Assembly (NCBI RefSeq): GCF_009931615.1
Contig: NZ_CP046620.1
Span: forward strand, 3,828,501-3,892,500
Reading direction: 5' to 3'
Length of the DNA: 64,000 nt
Source: Algicella marina
Lineage (GTDB): Bacteria > Pseudomonadota > Alphaproteobacteria > Rhodobacterales > Rhodobacteraceae
Position 1 is the stretch's first letter. Every line of letters begins with the position of its first letter. Below the pieces are notes generated by a model. The model made no database searches, had not been told where the DNA came from, and saw only the letters and a list, made by a program, of their open reading frames with translations. This document shows, in pieces, positions 1 to 8,652 of the stretch. A program made the position numbers and the translations under genes.

Positions 1-500
1 CGCAGGATCTCAACGAGCGGTTCAAGTTTGAGGCAACATTCATGATCTCAGCCGAGAAAGGCTACGGTGTCGACGACCTTCGCCGCTGGATTGCTGATCG
101 TCTGCCGGAAAGCCCTTGGCTTTATCCTGAAGATCAGATTGCCGATATTCCTATGCGGATGATCGCAGCGGAGATGACGCGGGAAAAACTGACGCTGCGA
201 CTGCATCAGGAGTTGCCGTACCAGTTGACGGTTGAGACCGAGAATTGGGAAGAACGCAAGGACGGATCGGTTCGAATTGATCAGGTCATCTATGTCGCAC
301 GCTCTGGCCACAAGGGTATCGCGCTTGGTCCGAAGGGGGAAACAATCAAAGCCGTTTCGATTGCTGCGCGCGAGGAGATCTCGGAATTTCTGGGTCGAGC
401 CGTACACCTTTTCCTTCAGGTCCGGGTACGTGAGGGCTGGCAGGAAGAGGCGGAGCGCTATTCGGAGATCGGTCTCGATTTTTCCGACGGGCAGGAGTAA
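1..500 (+). CDS. era: GTPase Era, C-terminal part (runs in from the left edge)
   Basis: Era is a Ras-like GTPase with a C-terminal KH domain that binds the 3' end of 16S rRNA during 30S ribosome assembly. Only about 165 codons are present, in the frame starting at base 3. They cover the end of the G domain (sequence like SAEKGYGVDDL, the G5 region) and the whole KH domain. The KH GxxG loop is visible as GPKGETIK. The order era, DUF1491, recO is a common alphaproteobacterial arrangement. The identification rests on the KH domain plus the neighbouring recO; the N-terminal GTP-binding motifs lie outside the window. Confidence 0.93.
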   Translation, partial: QDLNERFKFEATFMISAEKGYGVDDLRRWIADRLPESPWLYPEDQIADIPMRMIAAEMTREKLTLRLHQELPYQLTVETENWEERKDGSVRIDQVIYVARSGHKGIALGPKGETIKAVSIAAREEISEFLGRAVHLFLQVRVREGWQEEAERYSEIGLDFSDGQE

Positions 501-505
501 CAGAG

Positions 506-832
506 TTGCGATTGACGGCCGACTTTTGGGTGCATGCATATGTCGCGCGTCTCGCACAGGCTGGCATCCCAGCGTTCATCACCGCGCATGGTGACGACAC
601 TGCCGGTGCCGTCATCGTCAAATCCAACACACTGGACGGCAAGGCGCAGGCCTACGTGCGCAGCTTCGATTTCGATGGTAATCGCAGTTGGGTGATGTTG
701 GAAGAGGGAGCGGAGCCGGATGTCGATGCGGCCCTCGCGCGGCAGCGGCGATATGATAGCGATCTCTGGATCGTGGAGGTAGAAGATCGACAGGGCCGGA
801 CGCTTCTGGATGCTGAAGGTCTCGCCGATTAG
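506..832 (+). CDS. DUF1491 family protein
   Basis: A 108-residue protein starting at a TTG codon five bases after the era stop, so probably translationally coupled to era. Its sequence (a start like RLTADFWVHAYVARL, then GIPAFITAHGDDTAGAV, with DLWIVEVEDRQGRTLL near the end) matches the DUF1491 family, which is largely alphaproteobacterial and lies between era and recO in many genomes. No function is established for the family. It is soluble, with no signal or membrane segment. The conserved position suggests a link to ribosome assembly or DNA repair, but that is inference from gene order only. Confidence 0.8.
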   Translation: MRLTADFWVHAYVARLAQAGIPAFITAHGDDTAGAVIVKSNTLDGKAQAYVRSFDFDGNRSWVMLEEGAEPDVDAALARQRRYDSDLWIVEVEDRQGRTLLDAEGLAD

Positions 833-906
833 ATTCCAGAGCGGCTTGAACATCGAAGGCAACAAGGCTCCACTGCATCGGCAGAATGCAAAGGACGCGG
901 TGAAGG

Positions 907-1629
907 ATGGAGTGGCAGGACAGCGGGATATTGCTTGCTACACGCCCGCATGGCGAAACATCGGCTATCGTAGAGATATTGACCGTGGATCATGGGCGCC
1001 ACGCAGGAATCGTGCGCGGTGGCGTCTCCCGAAGGTTGCGTCCGGTCCTGCAACCCGGCAGCGGTGTCCATGTGACTTGGCGGGCCCGGCTGGAGGCGCA
1101 CCTCGGGACGTTCACGGTGGAACCGGAAAAATCGCGAGCCCATCTTCTGTCCAGCCGAACTGGGCTGGCCGGTTTGAACGCCATCACGGCCATGGCACGT
1201 GCCCTTCTGCCTGAACGGGAACCCTTTCGGGACCAGTACCAAGCAACGAAGGCTTTGCTGGATCGAATGGACACGCCCGACTGGCCTGCCCATTACATCC
1301 TCTGGGAAATCCGCTTGCTGGAAGGACTTGGTTATCGCCTGACCCTACAAAATTGTGCGGTTACGGGTATTTCCACGGGGCTCGCCTACGTGTCTCCGAA
1401 GTCCGGTCATGCAGTCACGGCGGAAGCAGGGGCGGAATACGCGGATCGGTTATTGCCGTTGCCGCCGTTTCTCCGCCCCGAGGCTAGCGACATCCCGATT
1501 TCCAGGGAGCATTTGCAACAGGGTATGGCCCTCACCGGTCATTTCCTGCGCAACTGGGTGTGTCATGCCACGGGAGTGGAGCACTTGCCGCCGGCGCGGG
1601 AAAGACTGGAAGCAGTCCTGACACGTTGA
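907..1629 (+). CDS. recO: DNA repair protein RecO
   Basis: RecO works with RecF and RecR to load RecA on SSB-coated single-stranded DNA in gap repair. This 240-residue protein has the family N-terminal OB fold (start MEWQDSGILLATRPHGETS, then VDHGRHAGIVRGGVSR) and the C-terminal helical region with LYLLxxLGY-like sequence (LLEGLGYRLTLQNCAVTG). The length is normal for alphaproteobacterial RecO. The zinc-finger cysteines of some RecO proteins are not evident; only the Cys of QNCAVTG is clear. The start ATG follows an AAGG-containing stretch. The gene ends two bases before the stop of the convergent lipoprotein gene, so the two 3' ends abut. Confidence 0.93.
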   Translation: MEWQDSGILLATRPHGETSAIVEILTVDHGRHAGIVRGGVSRRLRPVLQPGSGVHVTWRARLEAHLGTFTVEPEKSRAHLLSSRTGLAGLNAITAMARALLPEREPFRDQYQATKALLDRMDTPDWPAHYILWEIRLLEGLGYRLTLQNCAVTGISTGLAYVSPKSGHAVTAEAGAEYADRLLPLPPFLRPEASDIPISREHLQQGMALTGHFLRNWVCHATGVEHLPPARERLEAVLTR

Positions 1630-1631
1630 AA

Positions 1632-2039
1632 TCAGCCATTCCCGCGGCGTACAAAATACAGGCTGTTCTCGTCCACATCACTAAGGAGCAGGCTGTCGCC
1701 AGCAACCTCGGCATAATCGGAACTTTTAAGGATGGCGAGGTAGCTCTGTTCGTCCGGCAGCGCAGGACAACTCCGCAGGGTTACGGCCAGTTTCTCGATC
1801 TCGAACCACGGCAATGGCGCGGATTGCTCGCCCGTGTAACTGTTGCAGGGCAACAGGCCTTGGAGTTTGCCGTTGGCCAGGAAAGTCAGCGTCATCCGGC
1901 TCGCCGCTGGCAGACCGTTCACGGTCTCAAGTTCCCACACCGTACCGAGCGGCGCGGCAGCGCCCACCGTTTCCGAATATGGTGTGCAGGCAGCTGTCAA
2001 CGCTGAAGCAGCAAAGACTATTGAGGTTGCTCGTTTCAT
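1632..2039 (-). CDS. META/HslJ-domain lipoprotein
   Basis: A 135-residue protein with an N-terminal signal of lipoprotein type (MKRATSIVFAASALTAAC, with Cys18 as likely lipidated residue). The mature part fits the META (DUF306/HslJ) domain: a core like GTVWELETVNG, then SRMTLTFLANGKLQGLLPCNSYTG. That core is the typical W-x-L...F...G-x-x-x-G-x-x-x-C-N-x-Y pattern of the family, with C-N-S-Y here. HslJ-like proteins are linked to heat-shock and novobiocin resistance in E. coli, but the biochemical role is unknown. It is transcribed away from the molybdenum-hydroxylase operon. Confidence 0.8.
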   Translation of the reverse strand: MKRATSIVFAASALTAACTPYSETVGAAAPLGTVWELETVNGLPAASRMTLTFLANGKLQGLLPCNSYTGEQSAPLPWFEIEKLAVTLRSCPALPDEQSYLAILKSSDYAEVAGDSLLLSDVDENSLYFVRRGNG

Positions 2040-2123
2040 CTACACTAACCAATCAGTTTCAGCCCCACTCAGCGTGACAAATGTGCAGGCGCAAATGCAA
2101 GTGATACCGTTCGCCTATTTCAT

Positions 2124-2153
2124 TTGACAGAAAGCAGTACGCGTATCCATTAT
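2124..2153 (+). promoter_or_regulatory. Predicted sigma70-type promoter of the Mo-hydroxylase/6-hydroxynicotinate reductase-like operon
   Basis: A perfect TTGACA (2124-2129) is followed after 18 bases by CATTAT (2148-2153, four of six to TATAAT). Transcription would start near 2160, about 30 bases ahead of the TTG start codon at 2189. It lies between two divergent genes. Prediction by eye only. Confidence 0.5.
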
Positions 2154-2188
2154 CTTCGGACACTTGCACTGCTGCTGAAGGACCCATC

Positions 2189-3049
2189 TTGGAGTACTTC
2201 GTCCCTGAAAATCTTGGCGAAGCGCTCAATGCGCTTTCTGCCGGGCCGATGGATATTCTCGCCGGGGGTACGGATTATTACCCTGGTCTCGCCGGGCAAC
2301 CGGCAGGGCGTTCGATCCTCGACATTTCGAGATTGCCGGAACTGAACGGCGTCCGTCGTACCGCTGAGCATGGATGGCGGATTGGTGCCTGCACGCGCTG
2401 GCGCGATATAGCGCGAGCCGGGCTGCCACCTGCTTTCGACGGGCTTGCTGAGGCGGCATTGACAGTCGGTTCGGTCCAAATTCAGAATACGGGAACAATT
2501 GCAGGCAACGTATGTAATGCCTCACCGGCAGCAGACGGCGTGCCACCACTTTTGACGCTGGACGCGGAAGTGGAAATCCGGTCCGCTGGTTCGGAAAGGG
2601 TGCTGCCGTTGAGCGAATTCATAACCGGCCCGCGCGAGGTGGCGCTTGCGGAAGGCGAAATGGTGACGGCATTGATCGTGCCTTCGCAGGCAAATTCTCT
2701 CAAGTCGGCATTCGAGAAACTCGGTGCGCGCCGGTACCTCGTGATCTCCATTGCGATGGTAGCCGTTGCGGCGAGAGTGGAAGACGGACGCCTGCGGGAC
2801 TTGCGCATTGCCGTCGGTGCCTGTTCGCCGGTTGCTCGACGCCTGACCGGCTTGGAACGCGCACTGGCTGGAACCGCTGTCGCTGACCTCTCGGGTCTGG
2901 AAGTGGTTACAGGCCGACATCTGGATGCCCTGACACCGTTGGACGATATTCGTGGAACCGGAAAATACCGGCTCTCAGCTGTCCCGGAGCTGGTGACGCG
3001 TAGCGTTAAGCGCCTGATCGAAGAGCCGGTGGTGTTGGCCGATGGATAA
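2189..3049 (+). CDS. FAD-binding subunit of a xanthine-dehydrogenase-family molybdenum hydroxylase
   Basis: This 286-residue protein is the medium (FAD) subunit of a molybdenum hydroxylase, passing electrons from the iron-sulfur centres to the acceptor. Visible marks are the first FAD loop AGGTDYYPG (residues about 25-33), the second FAD motif TIAGNVCNASPAADG (about 102-116; TIGGNIxxASPxxD in the family), and the CO-dehydrogenase-flavoprotein C-terminal domain. It starts at TTG with an upstream GAAGGA ribosome site. Its last codons overlap the start of the next gene by 8 bases. It is the first gene of a six-gene operon; the neighbours suggest an aromatic N-heterocycle as substrate, but the subunit itself does not reveal substrate. 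Confidence 0.9.
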   Translation: MEYFVPENLGEALNALSAGPMDILAGGTDYYPGLAGQPAGRSILDISRLPELNGVRRTAEHGWRIGACTRWRDIARAGLPPAFDGLAEAALTVGSVQIQNTGTIAGNVCNASPAADGVPPLLTLDAEVEIRSAGSERVLPLSEFITGPREVALAEGEMVTALIVPSQANSLKSAFEKLGARRYLVISIAMVAVAARVEDGRLRDLRIAVGACSPVARRLTGLERALAGTAVADLSGLEVVTGRHLDALTPLDDIRGTGKYRLSAVPELVTRSVKRLIEEPVVLADG

Positions 3050-5789
3050 GGCCAGCACCACTGACTATCTGAGGTTTACACTTAACGGGCGACGGACCTG
3101 CATTGAGTGTCGACCGGCAGAGCGACTATCGACTGTGTTGCGGCAACGCCTAAACGCACGCGAGGTCAAGGTCGGATGCGGTGCCGGAGACTGCGGCTCG
3201 TGCACTGTATTGCTGGATGGCGAAGCGGTCTGCGCCTGTCTCATGTCCGCGCGTCAGGCCAGTGGTCGGCAAGTCGAGACTGTAGGCTCTCTTGTTGTAA
3301 ACACTGATGAGGGACGCAGGCTAGCCGCGGCCTTTCACCGCGAAGGTGCTGCGCAATGTGGCATCTGCACGCCCGGCATGATTGTCGCTGCGACAGCGCT
3401 GCTGAAAACAACTCGGGCGCCAACAGAAGAGGCGGTGAAGGACGCATTGGGTGGCGTTCTTTGCCGTTGCACGGGCTATCGCAAGATCATCCGTGCCGTT
3501 CGGACTGCATTCGACGACCTTGCGGAGGAAACGGATGGCGGGGTGGGTTCACGGCTCCTGCGGCTGGACGGTTGGCCGAAGGTCGATGGTAGTGAACGTT
3601 TCGGAGACGATGTCGCGCCAGCATCTGCCCTCTGCCTGAAAATCATCCGGTCCCCGTTTGCCCGTGCCGGCTTTTCCTTTGGCGATCTCGAAACTCACCG
3701 CAGGAACGAGGGGCTGACGGCTATCCTGACGGCTAGCGACATTCCGGGCCGAAATGCGTTCGGGGTCATCCCCGGTTTCGCAGATCAGCCGGTATTGGCC
3801 GAAGGCGAGGCACGTTTTCGGGGTGAGGCTGTTGCCGCGATTGTTGGCGCTCCTGAAACACTGGCAAGTTACCAAGTTCAAAATTTTCCGGTCGAGTGGA
3901 AGGAATTGGTAGCCGATCTGCATCCTTCCGACGCCTTGGTTTCCTCGAACCTGCTTCATGCCGACCGGTCCGAAAACATATTGTGTCGTGGGGTGGTTCG
4001 ACGTGGTGATCCGGCGAAGGCACTGGCCGACGCTGCCGAGATAGTCGAGGGCTCATTCGCAACCAGCTTCGTCGAACACGCCTACATCGAGCCGGAAGCC
4101 GGTTATGCGGAGATGAAAGATCGGCGGATCATTGTCCATGCCTGCACGCAGGCACCGGTGATGGATCAGGAAGCCGTTGCCGAGATCATGGGCTTGCCGA
4201 TGTCCGATATCCGCATCGTACCCACAGCTGTCGGCGGTGGTTTCGGTTCCAAACTAGACATATCCGTGCAACCACTGCTGGCTCTCGCCGCTTGGAAAAC
4301 CGGTCGAACAGTGCGGTTGACCTATTCCCGGCAGGAATCGATGCAATCGACGACGAAACGGCATCCGGCGGAGATGCGGATGAAGATTGGGGTCGATGGG
4401 TCCGGTCGCATCACGGCCATGGAGTTTGAGGGAACCTTCAACACCGGCGCCTATGCTTCATGGGGGCCAACTGTGGCCAATCGCGTTCCGGTGCATGCAT
4501 CCGGTCCCTATAGGGTACCAAATTACAGTGCGCGCTCGCTGGCGGTATACACCAATAACCCGCCTGCAGGTGCTTTCCGCGGTTTCGGAGTGCCACAGGC
4601 CGCGTTGATGCAGGAGACGTTGTTCGACGATCTGGCGCAAAAACTTGGCCTGGACCCGCTGGAGTTTAGAATAAACAACGCATTGGAAAACGGTGCAGAA
4701 ACCGTGTGCGGCCAGGTGTTTAAACAGGGCGTCGGTATTGGCGCTTGTCTCAAGGCGTTGCGAGAGCAGTCGCGCGAGGCTCGCTCCGAAGTGGCAGAGT
4801 GGAACCGTCAGGCGAAGAGCAGGGGTGAAAAGGTGCGCCGTGGCGTCGGCGTGGCTGCGGGCTGGTACGGTTGCGGCAATACTTCGCTGCCAAATCCGTC
4901 CACTATCCGTGCCGGTCTGCGCGCGGACGGCAAGTTGGTTCTGCATCAGGGTGCCATGGACATCGGACAAGGCTCCAACACGGTGATCCCGCAGATATTT
5001 GCGCAAGCTCTGGGTGTCACGGCGACATGTCTCGAAATGGTCGGCGCGGACACGGACCTGACCCCGGATGCCGGCAAGACCTCAGCCTCCCGGCAAACAT
5101 TCGTTTCCGGCGCTGCGGCATTGCGTGCGGGTGAGGCGATGCGGGCGAGGATACTGGAACGATGTAACGCCGGGCCGGAAGCGGTCATATCCTGCGAAGG
5201 CGGCACCGTGCTGGTTACGGACGGCGAAAATGTGCACTCTCTCGATTTGTCGTTGTTACCGGTGAACCATGATGGCTATGTCTTCGAAGTCGCAGAAACC
5301 TACGACCCGCCAACCTCGCCGCTGGATTCAAACGGTCAGGGTGCACCTTATGCCCAGTTCGGCTATGCCGCACATTTGGCAATCGTTGAGGTTGACGAGT
5401 CTCTTGGGCTCGTAAAGCCACTGAAATTTGTGGCTGCGCACGACGTTGGTCGCGCAATCAATCCCCTGCTCATAGAGGGGCAGGTCGAAGGCGGTATCGC
5501 GCAGGGGTTGGGTATGGCGCTCATGGAGGAATACGTGCCAGGTCGGACCGAGAATTTACACGACTATCTGATTCCGACCATTGGGGATATGCCTCCCGTT
5601 GAAACCCTGATCATCGAAGAACCGGATGCTCACGGCCCGTTCGGCGCCAAAGGCTTGGGGGAGCATGTCCTCATCCCGACCGCGCCCGCACTGCTGAACG
5701 CAATCGCTGATGCCACCGGAGTGCGCATGAAGGCCACCCCCGTGACGCCCTCCGCCCTTTTTTCCGCTCTGCAGGCGCGCAATGGCTGA
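3042..5789 (+). CDS. Molybdenum hydroxylase, fused [2Fe-2S] and molybdopterin-binding subunit
   Basis: A 915-residue fusion of the small and large subunits of a xanthine-dehydrogenase-type hydroxylase, which inserts a water-derived hydroxyl beside a ring nitrogen. The plant-type [2Fe-2S] ligands are Cys46, Cys51, Cys54 and Cys64 or 66. The second cluster is Cys106-x2-Cys109-x31-Cys141-x-Cys143. The molybdopterin part (from about residue 170) shows VGGGFGSK (397-404), GAFRGFG (about 510-516), SASRQTF, and GAKGLGE (868-874), whose glutamate is the family's catalytic base. Xanthine dehydrogenases, nicotinate dehydrogenases and other N-heterocycle hydroxylases usually keep these parts as separate chains or in other fusions. 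The neighbouring reductase and enamidase point to nicotinate or a related pyridine. No signal peptide, so cytoplasmic. Confidence 0.88.
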   Translation: MDKASTTDYLRFTLNGRRTCIECRPAERLSTVLRQRLNAREVKVGCGAGDCGSCTVLLDGEAVCACLMSARQASGRQVETVGSLVVNTDEGRRLAAAFHREGAAQCGICTPGMIVAATALLKTTRAPTEEAVKDALGGVLCRCTGYRKIIRAVRTAFDDLAEETDGGVGSRLLRLDGWPKVDGSERFGDDVAPASALCLKIIRSPFARAGFSFGDLETHRRNEGLTAILTASDIPGRNAFGVIPGFADQPVLAEGEARFRGEAVAAIVGAPETLASYQVQNFPVEWKELVADLHPSDALVSSNLLHADRSENILCRGVVRRGDPAKALADAAEIVEGSFATSFVEHAYIEPEAGYAEMKDRRIIVHACTQAPVMDQEAVAEIMGLPMSDIRIVPTAVGGGFGSKLDISVQPLLALAAWKTGRTVRLTYSRQESMQSTTKRHPAEMRMKIGVDGSGRITAMEFEGTFNTGAYASWGPTVANRVPVHASGPYRVPNYSARSLAVYTNNPPAGAFRGFGVPQAALMQETLFDDLAQKLGLDPLEFRINNALENGAETVCGQVFKQGVGIGACLKALREQSREARSEVAEWNRQAKSRGEKVRRGVGVAAGWYGCGNTSLPNPSTIRAGLRADGKLVLHQGAMDIGQGSNTVIPQIFAQALGVTATCLEMVGADTDLTPDAGKTSASRQTFVSGAAALRAGEAMRARILERCNAGPEAVISCEGGTVLVTDGENVHSLDLSLLPVNHDGYVFEVAETYDPPTSPLDSNGQGAPYAQFGYAAHLAIVEVDESLGLVKPLKFVAAHDVGRAINPLLIEGQVEGGIAQGLGMALMEEYVPGRTENLHDYLIPTIGDMPPVETLIIEEPDAHGPFGAKGLGEHVLIPTAPALLNAIADATGVRMKATPVTPSALFSALQARNG

Positions 5790-7212
5790 TGATGCAAACA
5801 GGGCGGAAAAAATCCGCTGCGATGCCTGTCCGGTGATGTGTTACATCGCCGAGGGCCGTGCCGGTGCTTGTGATCGTTATGCAAATAGAGCCGGAGAGCT
5901 TGTGAGACTCGACGCTCTGACGATCGTGGAGCGCACGATAGAGGCCGGCAAAGCCACTGTCCCGTTCTTGGGAAACGATGCCACCTGGGACGGTGACCTC
6001 GTCCTTGCCAAACGTCCCTTCCTGACGGCGATCGGTGCGGGAACGACCTACCCGGACTACAAGCCGGCCCCGTTCATCGTCTCACAGGATGTCGACGGCG
6101 TGGACATGATCACGGTCGTAACAGAGGGCATTTTCAGTTATTGCGGCGTGAAGGTGAAAATCGACACCGATAGACATATCGGAGAAGAGCGGGCGATCGT
6201 CCGGGCAAACGGTGAGGCAGTCGGCCATGTGATGACTGCGGAATACGGTTCCAAAATGCTGTCGCTGGGCGGTGTCGATCATCTCACCGGAGGAAGCAAG
6301 ACCGAAGGTCGGGAGACCTGCAATGCGCTTCTGTGTCTCTGCAACAAGGAGGCGGTGGAACTGACGGTCGATGATGGTGCTGCCCTGGTGGTTCAGGCCG
6401 GACGACCGCCGATCATCAACGGGCAGGTCGAACAATTGATGCGTGTCGGCTGCGGCTCGGCCACAATTGGCATGTTCGCGATGCAATGGCAGCCGCATGT
6501 AGACGAGGTGATCGTGGTCGATGACCACATCACAGGCGTCCTTACCGAGCATGAAGCGGGCAAGCAACTCGGCATGCGCCCTGCAGGTATCCGTGTGCGT
6601 GGACGACGGTCCACCCCTGGCAGGTACTTTCAGGTGGCGGAGCCGGGTACGGGCTGGGGCGGCACGGATATCGAAGATCCGTTGGTTCTGATTTCCAAAA
6701 TAGACCCAAAAGCTGCTTGGCCCGGACTACGGCTTCTGATGGTATCAACTACAGGAGAGCAATGGGCCTACTTTCTGCTGGATGACGACCTTGTTCCGCA
6801 GCCGGCGCCGCTCACTCCGGCACTGGAAGCTTCGGTGACCCGTATCGCCGAAAATTGCGAGCCGGCTCTCTGCTCCGTTCTATTCATGGGTGGCGCAGGT
6901 GGGTCCCTGCGATCCGGGGTAACGGAAAATCCGGTTGGTCTGACGAAATCTGTCAAGGCAGCCCTGACAGCAGTAACCTGCGGCGGCGCGGAAACCTATG
7001 TGTGGCCGGGGGGCGGCATCACGGTAATGGTTGATGTGCTGAACATGCCGGAGAACGCATTTGGCTATGTTCCAACACCAGCACTCGTAGCGCCGATCGA
7101 GTTTACGATGACAAGGCAGGACTACGGAGCGCTGGGTGGACACGTTGAGCATATCCGCTCCATCGGAGGCGTTCTTGAGGAAAATGTGCGCACATTGAAA
7201 TCACGGGGGTGA
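5782..7212 (+). CDS. 6-hydroxynicotinate reductase-like iron-sulfur flavoprotein
   Basis: This 476-residue protein resembles 6-hydroxynicotinate reductase (Hnr) of Eubacterium barkeri, which reduces 6-hydroxynicotinate to 1,4,5,6-tetrahydro-6-oxonicotinate. An N-terminal cluster motif is clear: Cys13-x2-Cys16-x3-Cys20-x9-Cys30, as expected for a [4Fe-4S] centre. Further conserved-looking blocks are ITVVTEGIFSYCGVKVKIDTD, then MLSLGGVDHLTGGSK and PPIINGQVEQLMRVGCGSATIG. A stretch LRSGVTENP near residues 376-384 contains Ser-Gly-Val-Thr, similar to an ApbE flavinylation site. It overlaps the previous gene by 8 bases and the next by 4. The family name is the one in general use; that this protein reduces the same substrate is inference from its neighbours. 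Confidence 0.78.
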   Translation: MADDANRAEKIRCDACPVMCYIAEGRAGACDRYANRAGELVRLDALTIVERTIEAGKATVPFLGNDATWDGDLVLAKRPFLTAIGAGTTYPDYKPAPFIVSQDVDGVDMITVVTEGIFSYCGVKVKIDTDRHIGEERAIVRANGEAVGHVMTAEYGSKMLSLGGVDHLTGGSKTEGRETCNALLCLCNKEAVELTVDDGAALVVQAGRPPIINGQVEQLMRVGCGSATIGMFAMQWQPHVDEVIVVDDHITGVLTEHEAGKQLGMRPAGIRVRGRRSTPGRYFQVAEPGTGWGGTDIEDPLVLISKIDPKAAWPGLRLLMVSTTGEQWAYFLLDDDLVPQPAPLTPALEASVTRIAENCEPALCSVLFMGGAGGSLRSGVTENPVGLTKSVKAALTAVTCGGAETYVWPGGGITVMVDVLNMPENAFGYVPTPALVAPIEFTMTRQDYGALGGHVEHIRSIGGVLEENVRTLKSRG

Positions 7213-8066
7213 AAATGGAGCAGATCAATTCGCACGTGCAGGGTAACAAGCTGCATTTGCGGCATGGGCCGATAGAGTTGTCAATTGCGGTGGAGGCCGC
7301 CAACCCCAGTGATCGGAGGGCTGCGTTCGCAGCGGCAGAGGATCGGTTCGCAACCATATTGGAAGAACTTGTCGGCGATCTGTGCTTCCTGCGCCGCCCC
7401 GTGGGAGATCGTGTACCCCTCTCACCGGTGGCGGAACGGATGTATTGTGCTGTGGTGACGGAGCGAGATCTGTTTTTGACACCCATGGCCGCCGTGGCCG
7501 GGGCCGTGGCCGATGAAATTCTCGATACGATGCTTTCGGTGGCTCTTTTGCGCAAGGCGCTGGTGAACAACGGCGGCGACATCGCCTATTTTGCGGCCCC
7601 GGGCGAACCTTTGCGCATTCTCATGTCGACACTCGCGGGTGAGAGACTTGGCGTGGCAAACCTTCCGGCGGGCCGGGGCGGGGTTGCCACCAGTGGTTGG
7701 GGCGGGCGCAGTTTCTCGCTCGGGATTGCGGATAGCGTGACGGTGTTGGCGGAAACCGCCGCTGAGGCTGATGCTGCCGCCACGTTGGTCACGAACGCCG
7801 TCGACCTACCCGGCCATCCGGCGGTTCGACGAAGCCCGGCGGAAGAACTTTCACCTGAGTCGGACCTCGGCGCACGGCTGGTGACGACAGGATGCGGCAG
7901 GCTTACCGACGGGGAGATCGAACAGGCTCTTGCTGCTGGCATGGAGGAGGCAGAACGCCTGCACGCCACCGCGCGGCTGGACGCAGCCCTGCTTCTGCTT
8001 CAGGGGCGGTTCGCCCAATTCGGTCCGCGCCTCATTGCCCAACCTCATACCACGAAAGCAGCCTGA
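7209..8066 (+). CDS. UPF0280 family protein (ApbE superfamily)
   Basis: A 285-residue soluble protein of the UPF0280 family (COG2122), which is related to ApbE, the enzyme that attaches FMN to threonine in flavoproteins. The typical blocks are MAAVAGAVADEILDTML, with VNNGGDIAYF after it, and GVATSGWGGRSFSLGIADSV; ApbE has the analogous GAVAK...V..GGD pattern. It begins at a GTG overlapping the reductase stop (GTGA), so the two are probably translationally coupled. The family function is unknown. The coupling to a redox enzyme suggests a maturation role such as flavin transfer, which is inference. Confidence 0.82.
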   Translation: MKMEQINSHVQGNKLHLRHGPIELSIAVEAANPSDRRAAFAAAEDRFATILEELVGDLCFLRRPVGDRVPLSPVAERMYCAVVTERDLFLTPMAAVAGAVADEILDTMLSVALLRKALVNNGGDIAYFAAPGEPLRILMSTLAGERLGVANLPAGRGGVATSGWGGRSFSLGIADSVTVLAETAAEADAAATLVTNAVDLPGHPAVRRSPAEELSPESDLGARLVTTGCGRLTDGEIEQALAAGMEEAERLHATARLDAALLLLQGRFAQFGPRLIAQPHTTKAA

Positions 8067-8067
8067 C

Positions 8068-8652
8068 ATGCCCGACATAGCAATTCGAAAGAGCACTCTC
8101 TGTGTCGAGGAAATATTTCACGAATTCGGGCCGCCTCCACCAAAGCCCCTGCTGCGCGCCGCCGCAATATCCGTGATCGAAAACCCATATGCGGGACGCT
8201 ATGTCGAAGAGATCGCGGTGTTCATGGATGACCTGAAAATACTCGGTTTGAAAATGGCCAATGATCTCGTTGCCGCTCTCGGCGGCGATCCGAAGAACAT
8301 TGAAGCCTATGGTAAAGGGGCTATCGTCGGCGCGGCAGGCGAACTGGAACATGGTGCTCTATGGCATGTGCCGGGCGGCTACGCTATGCGCGAAGTGCTG
8401 GGCGGGGCGAAGGCAATCGTGCCTTCAGCAAAGAAGGTCGGTGGTGTTGGTGCCCGCCTGGACGTGCCGATCACCCATATCGACGCCTCATACGTGCGGG
8501 GACATTTTGACGCAATGGAAGTCGGTGTGCCGGATGGACCGCGAGCCAGCGAACTGGCCTTCGTGCTGGTGATGACAACGGGTGGTCGCGTTCATGACAG
8601 GGTTGGCGGTTTGCGGGTCGAGGATGTGAAAGGGGAGGACGGGCTGCGATGA
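8068..8652 (+). CDS. AA_synth (DUF1185) family protein, copy 1
   Basis: A 194-residue protein of the family called amino acid synthesis (PF06684, DUF1185), for which no reaction is established; a crystal structure of a Bordetella member (BB2672) has a chorismate-mutase-like fold. Conserved blocks here are NPYAGRYVEE, AYGKGAIVGAAGELEHGA (about residues 76-93), VPSAKKVGGVG and HIDASYVRGHFD, then VPDGPRASE and KGEDGLR at the end. The ATG at 8068 lies one base after the upstream stop; in-frame codons further upstream belong to the previous gene's region. It overlaps its paralogue by 4 bases. No signal or membrane segment. Confidence 0.85.
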   Translation: MPDIAIRKSTLCVEEIFHEFGPPPPKPLLRAAAISVIENPYAGRYVEEIAVFMDDLKILGLKMANDLVAALGGDPKNIEAYGKGAIVGAAGELEHGALWHVPGGYAMREVLGGAKAIVPSAKKVGGVGARLDVPITHIDASYVRGHFDAMEVGVPDGPRASELAFVLVMTTGGRVHDRVGGLRVEDVKGEDGLR

